This document shows, one piece after another, positions 1 through 6,559 of a DNA stretch of 17,646 nucleotides. This DNA comes from an uncultured Veillonella sp. (GTDB taxonomy: Bacteria > Bacillota > Negativicutes > Veillonellales > Veillonellaceae). The DNA is taken from the NCBI GenBank assembly GCA_900552715.1, contig USAV01000029.1:1-17646 (forward strand), in the 5' to 3' direction. The notes beneath the pieces were generated by a model. That model was not told the origin of the DNA and ran no database searches. It saw only the letters and a list, made by a program, of their open reading frames with translations. Each line of letters starts with the position of its first letter. Within the stretch, counting starts at the first letter, position 1. The translations under genes were made by a program, and so were the position numbers.

Positions 1-365
1 TTTTCATTTCTATTTATATAATATAAATAGCTAACTAGTAATGAATTTAGTAAATTAAGATAATCAAATATGTTCTTACTCAACCATATTCTCATTTTCA
101 TTACAGAAGAAAAATAAGGTATTAAATCTCTTATTAATATAGGATTAGAGATATAGTACATTCGCTCTGTCGTTGCATCAAATATATCTAGCTTCTCCAA
201 TAGATCTTCAACCAATTCATAAGCCTTTAATCTTTTATCAATTACTTTTTGATAAAAGGCTAACTGGTAATTCTGATTATTTGCTTTGTACATAGCGATT
301 ATACTAACCGCCCCCGTAACTAACATACCAATTATTGATTCAAGATGTGTAACAATCCAATCCAC
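1..365 (-). CDS. Partial membrane-anchored hypothetical protein (3' end outside window)
   Basis: An open frame of 121 codons begins with GTG at 365 and runs off the left edge without a stop. The GTG is preceded by AGAGGAT, a fair Shine-Dalgarno about 8 bases upstream; the first in-frame ATG (residue 14) has no comparable site and would cut the membrane segment. Residues 3-25 (VDWIVTHLESIIGMLVTGAV and on) form one hydrophobic helix. The chain continues with a Lys/Glu/Asn-rich helical stretch (YQKVIDKRLKAYELVEDLLE) that could be a short coiled coil, and then more hydrophobic/aromatic sequence. This suggests an N-terminally anchored membrane protein with a cytoplasmic helical domain. I do not recognise the family. 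It follows the terminator of the Hxs operon, so it is probably a separate transcription unit. Like the Hxs genes it is very AT-rich. Confidence 0.6.
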   Translation of the reverse strand, partial: MDWIVTHLESIIGMLVTGAVSIIAMYKANNQNYQLAFYQKVIDKRLKAYELVEDLLEKLDIFDATTERMYYISNPILIRDLIPYFSSVMKMRIWLSKNIFDYLNLLNSLLVSYLYYINRNE

Positions 366-487
366 TACTAAATATCCTCTTAATTAAAACAATAATAATA
401 TTCTTTATATTTAACCTGCTTTAAGTGTAATTATAATGAACTTATACTAATTTTTGGATTTCTATTGTTCAAATTATATAAAATAAA

Positions 488-516
488 GAACCTACTTATA
501 TCAACTAAGTAGGTTC
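488..516 (-). terminator. Rho-independent terminator closing the Hxs operon
   Basis: GAACCTACTT (488-497) pairs perfectly with AAGTAGGTTC (507-516); an extra A-T pair leaves a 7-base loop. On the minus strand the stem is followed by TTTATTTTATA. It starts 14 bases after the stop codon of the 163-aa secreted-protein gene. Confidence 0.85.
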
Positions 517-529
517 CTCATTTTATATA

Positions 530-1021
530 CTAAATATTTTGCATAAGAAGTTTAAACGCTCTTGCTCGTATTCTAGTAGGGCCAGAATTAACAGTAGTAT
601 CAAATGGCATCCAGCTATGACCATTATCAGTTGAATAGTATACATATTCCTCACCTATATATGGAGGTAATAATATATCATTTCCGGCTATTACTGCATG
701 TGTCATATAAGTCTTATTTTCATTTAAAGGTTTATAATACCAGAAAGTCCTAACTTGATCGATAGCTTTAAAGGATTCGATATCAGTTAATCGATCATAA
801 TCAAAGCTTGCTGAAACTTCATTAACCGCTATCAATAATTCTTCTGTTGTATTAGTTTTTACTACTATAGAAGAGAAATCCATATAATAAGCTTTATCTT
901 GCCGCGCATGGATCATTTGATAACTAGGATTATCAAATAAATATGGAGGATATATAGCTGCAAAGGCACTTGAAGAAAGACATACTAACAAAGCCAGAAT
1001 AAAAATTGATTTATTTTTCAT
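530..1021 (-). CDS. Secreted hypothetical protein, last gene of the Hxs operon
   Basis: This is a 163-aa protein. The ATG at 1021 is chosen because AGGTGA lies 6-7 bases upstream; the in-frame GTG three codons earlier overlaps that ribosome binding site. Residues 1-21 are a clear signal peptide (MKNKSIFILALLVCLSSSAFA, with a likely cut after SAFA), so the protein is exported. The mature part has no Cys and is rich in aromatic residues. A segment near residues 44-70 (YYMDFSSIVVKT...LLIAVNEV) has the same layout as the ID-N-x-S-V-x-K core of the three small secreted proteins near gyrA, suggesting distant kinship with the Adhesin_E-like fold; that is inference. It starts 39 bases after hxsC, with no terminator between and one directly after it, so it is most likely co-transcribed with the Hxs genes. 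It is not one of the four named Hxs components. Its function is unknown; it may be a partner of HxsA at the cell surface. Confidence 0.75.
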   Translation of the reverse strand: MKNKSIFILALLVCLSSSAFAAIYPPYLFDNPSYQMIHARQDKAYYMDFSSIVVKTNTTEELLIAVNEVSASFDYDRLTDIESFKAIDQVRTFWYYKPLNENKTYMTHAVIAGNDILLPPYIGEEYVYYSTDNGHSWMPFDTTVNSGPTRIRARAFKLLMQNI

Positions 1022-1060
1022 AAACTTCACCTAATTTACAAAACTACCATACTAATATCT

Positions 1061-2092
1061 TTATAAAGGTGTAATATGCTCACTTATATTAATAGATGTT
1101 TCAAAAATACCACAGCATTGTTCTTTTACAACACAGGTATTACAACTAACAGGATAAGTCTTTTTCCAAGCTGATATACTATCTCTTGCTAAAAATCGCA
1201 CTCGTTCTGTTAGTAAGCATAAAGGTATATTGTAAATAGAAGTGATCATACCTCGTCTATGCAATGACAATGCTGCAGAATCAAGTATGTCCTTATAGTC
1301 AAATGGATCTATCCAAAATTCATTGCTATTTTTAGCTGCATATCCGCTATATTCCATGCCCATAATAGCAACATGTCGTACAAATGGTAAGTTTCTAGAT
1401 ATATAGTCAGCTAGTAACTTAATATTACCTATAGTTTTACTGAATAAAACGGTTCTAATCTCTACTAACTGCCTCATTCTAAATAAGTTAAAAATCCCTT
1501 TTATAGTATCAACAAATGCCCCCTTACTACCAACTATATAATCATGCTGTTCATAATTTGCTGCATACAAAGGAATACAAAAAAGTAATTTAGAATGACC
1601 AATACTCGTAATTCTTTCAACTAATTTCATATTTTTAAATGCGCGGCCATTAGTTAAAAAAGAGACTGGAGTATCTGGATAAATATTATGGACCTGCTCT
1701 AGCAAATCAACAACTACATCAGGGAAAACAGTAGGTTCTCCACCAGTAATACCTATATGCTTTACATTCTCAGGCCTTAACTTAAGTATTTGTAAATTCA
1801 TATCTAAAAAATGACCAGAATTATCACAGACTTGAGGACACATTATACAGGCACTATTACATTGATTTGTAATAAAAAGTGTTAAATCTTGCCATCTAGT
1901 ACGATATAAAATAGATACGATCCCATCTGGCATAATAGAGACAATGTCGCCTGATTCATATTTAAGGAAGTCATTTGGTGAAAGTGTTAATTTAAGATGA
2001 CCATTGTTACAAATAATTAAGCCATCCTCTATATACACTTTACCGATATAGGGTTGTTCGATATTAATACCTTCAACTTTTGTACTTAACAT
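1061..2092 (-). CDS. hxsC: His-Xaa-Ser system radical SAM maturase HxsC
   Basis: This is a 343-aa radical SAM enzyme. The ATG at 2092 follows GAGG by 6 bases; this site overlaps the hxsB stop codon, and a TTG four codons upstream is less likely. The cluster motif is C78-x3-C82-x2-C85 (CNSACIMC), which binds the 4Fe-4S that cleaves S-adenosylmethionine. GGEP follows at 117-120. A Cys-rich C-terminal end (C317, C320, C326, C327) probably holds a second cluster. The N-terminal 70 residues form a beta-rich domain before the SAM barrel, as in HxsC. Order, spacing and pairing with hxsA, hxsD and hxsB identify it more firmly than the sequence alone. The expected role is to modify the His-Xaa-Ser array of HxsA together with HxsB in the cytoplasm. 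The exact chemistry cannot be read from the sequence. Only 8 bases separate it from hxsB. Confidence 0.87.
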   Translation of the reverse strand: MLSTKVEGINIEQPYIGKVYIEDGLIICNNGHLKLTLSPNDFLKYESGDIVSIMPDGIVSILYRTRWQDLTLFITNQCNSACIMCPQVCDNSGHFLDMNLQILKLRPENVKHIGITGGEPTVFPDVVVDLLEQVHNIYPDTPVSFLTNGRAFKNMKLVERITSIGHSKLLFCIPLYAANYEQHDYIVGSKGAFVDTIKGIFNLFRMRQLVEIRTVLFSKTIGNIKLLADYISRNLPFVRHVAIMGMEYSGYAAKNSNEFWIDPFDYKDILDSAALSLHRRGMITSIYNIPLCLLTERVRFLARDSISAWKKTYPVSCNTCVVKEQCCGIFETSINISEHITPL

Positions 2093-2100
2093 TATCAACC

Positions 2101-3537
2101 TCAATAATTAATCCACGACCAAAAGACTTTATTGATTCTATCATCGTTTAAGCTCAGTAAATAAAAAATATAATCTAAAGCACCTTTAGTTTTCTGACAG
2201 AAACTACTACTTGGTCGATGCCCTTCAAGGGTCCCATTTTCAGCATAATACCGTACAGGATCTGCGCCGCAATATAGTTGATATGCACAAGTTGCGCATT
2301 CAGGTAAACATTCAACACAAGATGCTCTAACAACCTCTTTGGCAACATCACCTTTAAATAGTTCATTCCAAGTATTAGATTTTACATGACCTAAACAGAA
2401 CCGTTTATCTCCGCGTCGTGCTAACATACGCCCTTCGTCTGAAGCATAAACATAGCCGTTATAATCATAAATAACACCACTTATGATATTGCCACATGGA
2501 GATTGCAAATCGACAAATCCAGTACTAAAAGGTGTCAAAATACGTTCTAATAGCAATGCTGCATAATACTCAATAAAATGGCACCCTTCTATATTTTTTT
2601 GAATAATATAGTTTAAAGCATTCTTATAGGCTTTGAGAAACTCTTCCGTTGAATAGCCTAACGTATTTACATTATCTACAGCATTACCATAAGGATTTAG
2701 AGCACGAATAAAAATTCCATGAAAGTCATGTTTAATATATTCATCAACAACAAGAGGTAAACTATTTAAATTAGTCTTACTAACCGTAAGCAATGGTGAC
2801 GCACCATCTTCACCTAAAATAGACCTGGTTAAAGCTAATTTTTCTTCAAATACCTTGTATCCATCAATAGGGCCTCGTGGCTTACGATTAAAGTTTTGAA
2901 TCTCTTGATCTCCATCAAGAGATGTAGAGATTGCAATATTATGACTTTTACAATACTCTAAGATATCTTTAGTAACCAATGTTAAATTAGTACAAATAAC
3001 AAATTCCAATCGTCTTTTAGCAATCCGATTTACTATTTCTGCATACTCTACAATATCTTTAATTATAGGCCAGTTTAATAATGGTTCACCGCCTTGAAAT
3101 TCTATTTTTATAATCGGTGATGGAGATTCAAAAATTTTATTCACAATATGCTTTGCTGTAGACCAATCTAAGTCTAAGTCATGTTCTTTTTCATTTGCAC
3201 TACTGGCATGACAGTACCGACAGTTAAAATTACATCTTGCGGTTACAACAATCATATGTAATGATGTGAAATCATCTAAGTATGCTTTTCTACTCTTTAA
3301 TTGATTAGCCAATACATCAAGTTGAATCTCTAGGTCGTAATCATCTGCTAAGAACTGTTTATCCTTTAAAGCAAAATAAAAATCTGAATCTCTATCGATA
3401 TCTTTATTTAAAATATGATTGAAGTCATCACGATTTATAAATAAATGTTCTCCACCTTGATTAACTAAAACCATTACCCCATTGGGTAACTCTGTAAACC
3501 CAAATGGCAAATAATGTAATTCAGGGAGTAATGACAC
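2101..3537 (-). CDS. hxsB: His-Xaa-Ser system radical SAM/SPASM-type maturase HxsB
   Basis: This is a 478-aa radical SAM protein starting with GTG at 3537, preceded by AGGAGGG 8 bases upstream; the start overlaps the hxsD stop (TAGTG), a sign of translational coupling. The N-terminal ~90 residues carry no cluster motif and could serve substrate recognition. The radical SAM motif is C102-x3-C106-x2-C109 (CNFNCRYC), with GGEP at 149-152. From about residue 345 a SPASM-like region follows, with SPCGN, then CLGHV and CVECLPECATCAYQLYC, enough cysteines for auxiliary 4Fe-4S clusters as in peptide-modifying maturases. By context its substrate is the His-Xaa-Ser repeat protein HxsA. It is the larger of two radical SAM enzymes in the operon; having two suggests either two successive modifications or a heteromeric enzyme. 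Confidence 0.9.
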   Translation of the reverse strand: MSLLPELHYLPFGFTELPNGVMVLVNQGGEHLFINRDDFNHILNKDIDRDSDFYFALKDKQFLADDYDLEIQLDVLANQLKSRKAYLDDFTSLHMIVVTARCNFNCRYCHASSANEKEHDLDLDWSTAKHIVNKIFESPSPIIKIEFQGGEPLLNWPIIKDIVEYAEIVNRIAKRRLEFVICTNLTLVTKDILEYCKSHNIAISTSLDGDQEIQNFNRKPRGPIDGYKVFEEKLALTRSILGEDGASPLLTVSKTNLNSLPLVVDEYIKHDFHGIFIRALNPYGNAVDNVNTLGYSTEEFLKAYKNALNYIIQKNIEGCHFIEYYAALLLERILTPFSTGFVDLQSPCGNIISGVIYDYNGYVYASDEGRMLARRGDKRFCLGHVKSNTWNELFKGDVAKEVVRASCVECLPECATCAYQLYCGADPVRYYAENGTLEGHRPSSSFCQKTKGALDYIFYLLSLNDDRINKVFWSWINY

Positions 3538-3866
3538 TAGTCTATCCCTCCTGCTTTATCAAATGCTTTATGATAAATAATTTCTCTAAGCTTACCAAAT
3601 CTATCATCTAAGTCAATTTGAACCTGTTTTTTTAGTGCTTCATTGCAAAAGTCACCCAACAACTTTTCCAACTTGTCTTTATCAGCCTCTAATTTTAACT
3701 TAAACCAAACACCAACAGTATCAAAGTCTACTTCATCAACTTTGATATGACACTGATCTGTAAACATATTCGCTGCATACATAACAGCTTTAGGCTCATA
3801 AAACTCTTTCTTCAATTCAACAAAATAAATGAAATCATTTTCTTTTCTAATAAAATAATTTGCCAT
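3537..3866 (-). CDS. hxsD: His-Xaa-Ser system protein HxsD
   Basis: This is a 109-aa soluble protein with no signal peptide or Cys cluster. The ATG at 3866 has GGGTG 6 bases upstream, inside the end of hxsA; a GTG three codons earlier (3875) would overlap hxsA by 8 bases and is less likely. The C-terminal half (LLGDFCNEALKKQVQIDLDD and the following FGKLREIIYHKAFD) matches the pattern known for HxsD, once described by an LLNDYxLRE-type motif. The N-terminal half is beta-rich. The protein is the right size for a small adaptor that could present HxsA to the radical SAM enzymes, similar in role to RiPP recognition elements; that role is inference. It lies between hxsA (1 base apart) and hxsB (1-base overlap). 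Confidence 0.85.
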   Translation of the reverse strand: MANYFIRKENDFIYFVELKKEFYEPKAVMYAANMFTDQCHIKVDEVDFDTVGVWFKLKLEADKDKLEKLLGDFCNEALKKQVQIDLDDRFGKLREIIYHKAFDKAGGID

Positions 3867-3867
3867 A

Positions 3868-4614
3868 CTAAACACCCAAGGCTTGTTTCATTTTTAAATA
3901 TATCCGACCATTTTGTGGTAATCCATGTCTAGCTTGGAAATCATATATAGCTGCAACAACATCTTGTGTACGACCACTACCAGATGAGAACTTATAACCA
4001 TGTCGTTGTAATCCAGCCCGAACAATATTAATATTAGTACTATTTAAATATGCCTCTGTTTGCCAATCCACAATACCAGATACAGGTAACCCATATTCTA
4101 TTTGGAAATTCTTAATAGCTTGAACAGTATTAGGCCCTTTTTGACCATCTACAGTTCCCACAGAATACCCTAAATCATTAAGTTGTTTTTGTATATCTGC
4201 AATCGGTAGAACATCTGTAGGTTGTGCAGGTGCAACATAGCCTTCATCTGAAGAGCTAGAGGAACTACTCGAATATCCACCAGAATATCCTCCACGACCA
4301 TAAGAACTAGAGTAGTGAGAATAATGGGATCTATGGGAAGAATGAGATCTATGACTATAATGTGCCATTTCCACTAAATCATTAGAAAAAATACCATCAA
4401 TACTATTAAATATTTGTTTTTGAGGTAAGCTATCTTTCGACTTAAACGTAGTACCTTTAAACTTATTTAGATTAACTGCACCAGTATGATCCAGAGTTTG
4501 CAAATCATCAGAATAAGGTGCCCAAGCTTGCGCTGCAGTAGGTAAGCCCAATTGTGCTAATACCCAAGAACTAACCGTAACAAATGTTAACCATGCTTTC
4601 TTAGACTTTTTCAT
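3868..4614 (-). CDS. hxsA: His-Xaa-Ser repeat protein HxsA (secreted, peptidoglycan-binding)
   Basis: This is a 248-aa precursor. The ATG at 4614 follows GAGGG by 5 bases; a GTG four codons earlier overlaps that site. Residues 1-30 form a signal peptide ending AAQA. A spacer (31-84) leads to six uninterrupted His-Xaa-Ser triplets at 85-102 (x = Y, R, S, R, Y, Y), followed by a Gly/Tyr/Ser-rich linker with an eight-Ser run (about 103-122). Two peptidoglycan-binding type 1 repeats follow: about 137-190 (IQKQLNDLGYSVGTVDGQKG) and about 194-246 (VRAGLQRHGYKFSSGSGRTQ), each with the AI-x-x-FQ helix (AIKNFQ, AIYDFQ). This pairing of a His-Xaa-Ser array with wall-binding domains defines HxsA. It is the presumed substrate of HxsB/HxsC and should end up outside the cytoplasmic membrane, bound to peptidoglycan. 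The modified array may bind metal or carry a cofactor; that is speculation. Confidence 0.92.
   Translation of the reverse strand: MKKSKKAWLTFVTVSSWVLAQLGLPTAAQAWAPYSDDLQTLDHTGAVNLNKFKGTTFKSKDSLPQKQIFNSIDGIFSNDLVEMAHYSHRSHSSHRSHYSHYSSSYGRGGYSGGYSSSSSSSSDEGYVAPAQPTDVLPIADIQKQLNDLGYSVGTVDGQKGPNTVQAIKNFQIEYGLPVSGIVDWQTEAYLNSTNINIVRAGLQRHGYKFSSGSGRTQDVVAAIYDFQARHGLPQNGRIYLKMKQALGV
4309..4362 (-). repeat. Six tandem His-Xaa-Ser triplets within hxsA
   Basis: These codons encode HYS, HRS, HSS, HRS, HYS and HYS with no interruption. The DNA shows a 9-base periodicity broken by synonymous changes, so the array is preserved at protein level rather than being a recent DNA expansion. Confidence 0.9.
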
Positions 4615-4649
4615 AATAACCCTCACTTTTTATAACTACGACTATATAA

Positions 4650-5117
4650 TCAACTTAAAAGCCTATAAATAACAAAAACTACAAAAATAATGATTAAACA
4701 ACCACATCCAGTCTCACCTTTACTAGGATTTTCCGCAGTATTTGAATCCATATTGCTTTGTTTAACATCTTTTTGACTAAAACTTTCAGATGTATCAGCT
4801 TCTGTTTTACTATATAAAGATAATAAATTGAAACTACACTTAGGGCAGTTTGCCCAAGCTTTTCTCATATTATGTCCACAATTAGGGCAAACACGTGTAT
4901 AAGGAATTCCTGTAGAAACTGAATTACTATCAAATTTTTGGTATGAAGTATAAGAAAGACCACTACCTGGAAGCCCTATAGTATTCCGAACACCTGATCC
5001 ATTTATTGTCGTATGAACGCCTCTACGCCCAATAGTAAGACTTGTACTTTTCTTATTAAGGTTAATTTTAATTCCTGGTGCAATCTTTATGGATCGTCTA
5101 AATCTAAAAAATCCCAC
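4650..5117 (-). CDS. DUF4236 / zinc-ribbon protein with C-terminal membrane anchor
   Basis: This is a 155-aa protein. The GTG at 5117 is chosen because AGGGG lies 7 bases upstream and because DUF4236 proteins begin M-G-F-R-F-R-[RK]-S-I; here MGFFRFRRSIKIAPGIKINL. A longer frame from another GTG at 5147 lacks a ribosome binding site. Residues 1-58 are the DUF4236 domain (the SIKIAPGIKINLNK, GRRGV and GLPGSGLSYT segments). C77-x2-C80 and C91-x2-C94 form a zinc ribbon (VCPNCGHNMRKAWANCPKC). A polar linker leads to a hydrophobic C-terminal helix (about 140-154), preceded by C138 and C140. So the domains probably face the cytoplasm and are held by a tail anchor. It is the first gene after the promoter, 35 bases before hxsA, and is not a standard Hxs component. 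Its role is unknown; tethering the maturation complex to the membrane is a possibility. Confidence 0.8.
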   Translation of the reverse strand: MGFFRFRRSIKIAPGIKINLNKKSTSLTIGRRGVHTTINGSGVRNTIGLPGSGLSYTSYQKFDSNSVSTGIPYTRVCPNCGHNMRKAWANCPKCSFNLLSLYSKTEADTSESFSQKDVKQSNMDSNTAENPSKGETGCGCLIIIFVVFVIYRLLS

Positions 5118-5168
5118 TATAAAACCCCTTACCACAAACAACTTCACATTTTTTTCATTCTCAATTCT

Positions 5169-5197
5169 ATTATCGGATTTTTAACGTCAAAATTCAA
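5169..5197 (-). promoter_or_regulatory. Candidate sigma-A promoter of the Hxs operon
   Basis: TTGAAT (5197-5192), a 17-base spacer and GATAAT (5174-5169) lie about 50 bases upstream of the DUF4236 start. The -10 box matches 5 of 6 and the -35 box 4 of 6 positions. Nothing else in this interval resembles a promoter as well. Confidence 0.45.
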
Positions 5198-5300
5198 TTA
5201 ATTCATTATAAATACCTTTAATAATTATTAAATATGCATAGCATCTAAATAGATGTTATTAACATAACCTAATGTCTATCTATTCTAATTCAACCAAAAT

Positions 5301-5327
5301 AAAACCACCCCTATATGGGGTGGTTTT
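5301..5327 (-). terminator. Terminator after the 202-aa gene, possibly bidirectional
   Basis: AAAACCACCCC (5301-5311) pairs perfectly with GGGGTGGTTTT (5317-5327) around a 5-base loop. T-rich tails follow on both strands. It lies about 150 bases after the stop of the gene at 5476 and insulates the Hxs operon from it. Confidence 0.85.
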
Positions 5328-5475
5328 TATCAAGAGTGAAAAGTTTTATGTTGTTTTATTGATCACCTTTTTATGTCTCCCGTATGTTATTGTTCTCCCT
5401 ATAGTTCCTCCTCTCTGTCTCTCCTTATTACTTCATCTCCCCCTAACGTTATGGTTCGTCTCTCCCCCTAATGTT
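5328..5475 (-). other. Purine-rich 3' untranslated stretch
   Basis: Between the stop codon at 5476 and the terminator the transcript is strikingly purine-rich on the minus strand, with two copies of the plus-strand word TCTCCCCCTAA about 25 bases apart. Several GGAGG-like words occur, but none precedes a start codon with an open frame of useful length. No gene is seen here. Confidence 0.4.
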
Positions 5476-6084
5476 TTATCTTGTTAGGTCTCTCCAGGCG
5501 ATAAATAGTTCGGCCACAACTTGTGGGTTTTGGCTGAGTTTGATGCGGGCTAGCATTTTGCGCACATAGTTACAGTGCTCCAGCATGGCTTCGTTCAGCT
5601 TGTGTTTCACATGGTGTGGGGCTTGGTACACCAAGATAGGTTTAAAGTCGCCCACGTGAATGTAGCTCGTATCTGGATCAGGACCATCGGTAACGATGTA
5701 TTGATAAGGTATCGCCACATTAAAGAGTCCGTACACCACGTCCTTGCCGATAGGGCGTCGACATTTAATATGCCCAAAGGTAAGATGCGGGCCATAGGTC
5801 TTAGGCGCCGTATAGCTGCTGCGCCGCCCGTCGCTGGTCATGATATAATTCGGCCTCAATCCTTCTTGTAAGGCCAGCTCTCGCAGGATGGTACGAATTG
5901 GCAGATGTACCAATTCTTGACGGCCATCTACGAAATAGCACATTGTGCTGTCACCGCCGCCAGGTTCATAGGTAGGAATAAAACAAACAATATGATTCTT
6001 CGGATTCGTATAGATTAAATCCAAATTTTCTCCCTTAGATAGCCAAGTGGCCACCGCTACTGGTACTTCATTACATGTCATCAT
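5476..6084 (-). CDS. Hypothetical protein, faintly ComK-like (uncertain)
   Basis: This is a 202-aa protein with no signal peptide or membrane segment, starting at the first of two adjacent ATGs behind GAGGAGA. I cannot assign it firmly. Residues 88-145 (SSYTAPK..., CRRPIG, a hydrophobic strand with FNVAIPY, then SYIHVGDFKPI) follow the same order as the ComK core (SSYAGRK, HKPPI, FLFP, WISHVHVKEF as I recall the B. subtilis protein). The remainder, including the helical C-terminus (HKLNEAMLEHCNYVRKMLAR), is only compatible in size (ComK has about 190 aa). If correct, it would be a transcription activator of DNA-uptake genes. It lies downstream of an orphan sigma-like gene and has its own promoter candidate and palindromic operators. 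It is equally possible that this is an unrelated lineage-specific protein. Confidence 0.6.
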   Translation of the reverse strand: MMTCNEVPVAVATWLSKGENLDLIYTNPKNHIVCFIPTYEPGGGDSTMCYFVDGRQELVHLPIRTILRELALQEGLRPNYIMTSDGRRSSYTAPKTYGPHLTFGHIKCRRPIGKDVVYGLFNVAIPYQYIVTDGPDPDTSYIHVGDFKPILVYQAPHHVKHKLNEAMLEHCNYVRKMLARIKLSQNPQVVAELFIAWRDLTR

Positions 6085-6132
6085 AGGAATTTTCTCTCCT
6101 CAACTTAGGAACATTCCTTTCAACAATACAAT

Positions 6133-6144
6133 GAACACGTGTTC
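6133..6144. promoter_or_regulatory. Perfect 12-bp palindrome fitting the Gram-positive LexA (DinR) box
   Basis: GAACACGTGTTC matches GAAC-R-N-R-Y-GTTC exactly and lies about 50 bases upstream of the 202-aa gene. It also falls between a weak TTCACA and TATTGT pair (16-base spacer), so it could block either that promoter or elongation from the stronger promoter upstream. Other palindrome-binding regulators remain possible. Confidence 0.45.
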
Positions 6145-6150
6145 TGTGAA

Positions 6151-6176
6151 AGCAGATTCGCATGCTTTAATCTGCT
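6151..6176. repeat. Inverted repeat in the leader of the 202-aa gene
   Basis: AGCAGATT (6151-6158) and AATCTGCT (6169-6176) form an 8-bp stem with a 10-base loop. No T-run follows on either strand, so this is more likely a leader hairpin or operator than a terminator. Confidence 0.5.
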
Positions 6177-6185
6177 GTTGGTTTA

Positions 6186-6214
6186 ATTGTATATCACACT
6201 GTATAATTTGTAAA
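6186..6214 (-). promoter_or_regulatory. Candidate promoter of the 202-aa gene
   Basis: TTTACA (6214-6209), 17 bases, TACAAT (6191-6186): each box matches 5 of 6 consensus positions. It predicts a leader of about 95 bases that includes the hairpin and the GAACACGTGTTC palindrome. Confidence 0.5.
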
Positions 6215-6559
6215 TATATACACAAAACTATAGAAATTTATGTAAAATTAAAGACTTTATGATCTTGTAAAAGTAATATATACCTATATGTGTCATTATT
6301 TTCTCATTTACATTGAGAATTGCATATTTTATGTATATCTGTTAATCGCGATTAACGTAATTATACAAAAATCAGAATATAAATAAGAAATTAAATTATA
6401 TTAACACATATTATTTAATACGAACTAGACTCTAATAGATTAATACTCATATGTTTACACTACATATTCTAATCGATTCAGTATTCTAAGAATCTCATAT
6501 GTATATAACTCTAATACGTGAATAGCTCTAATGAATGTATAGCCCTATTGTCTTTATAT
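6215..6559. other. AT-rich intergenic region with a 16-bp palindrome and a cluster of TCTAAT words
   Basis: No gene is seen. It holds the perfect palindrome GTTAATCGCGATTAAC (6341-6356). Near the end of the sigma-like gene it also holds five TCTAAT words (6431, 6468, 6510, 6527, 6559), one TCTAAG (6485) and two CTCATATGT words. No rho-independent terminator for the sigma-like gene is evident. Confidence 0.5.

Noticed and set aside
2175..2366. Second minus-strand frame inside hxsB
   Set aside because: It is an alternative frame of the SPASM-like coding region, with no start signal of its own.
5272..5487. Plus-strand hydrophobic frame of 71 codons
   Set aside because: It runs through the terminator at 5301-5327 and the pyrimidine-rich 3' region; its hydrophobicity follows from the C/T-rich strand, and no ribosome binding site precedes it.
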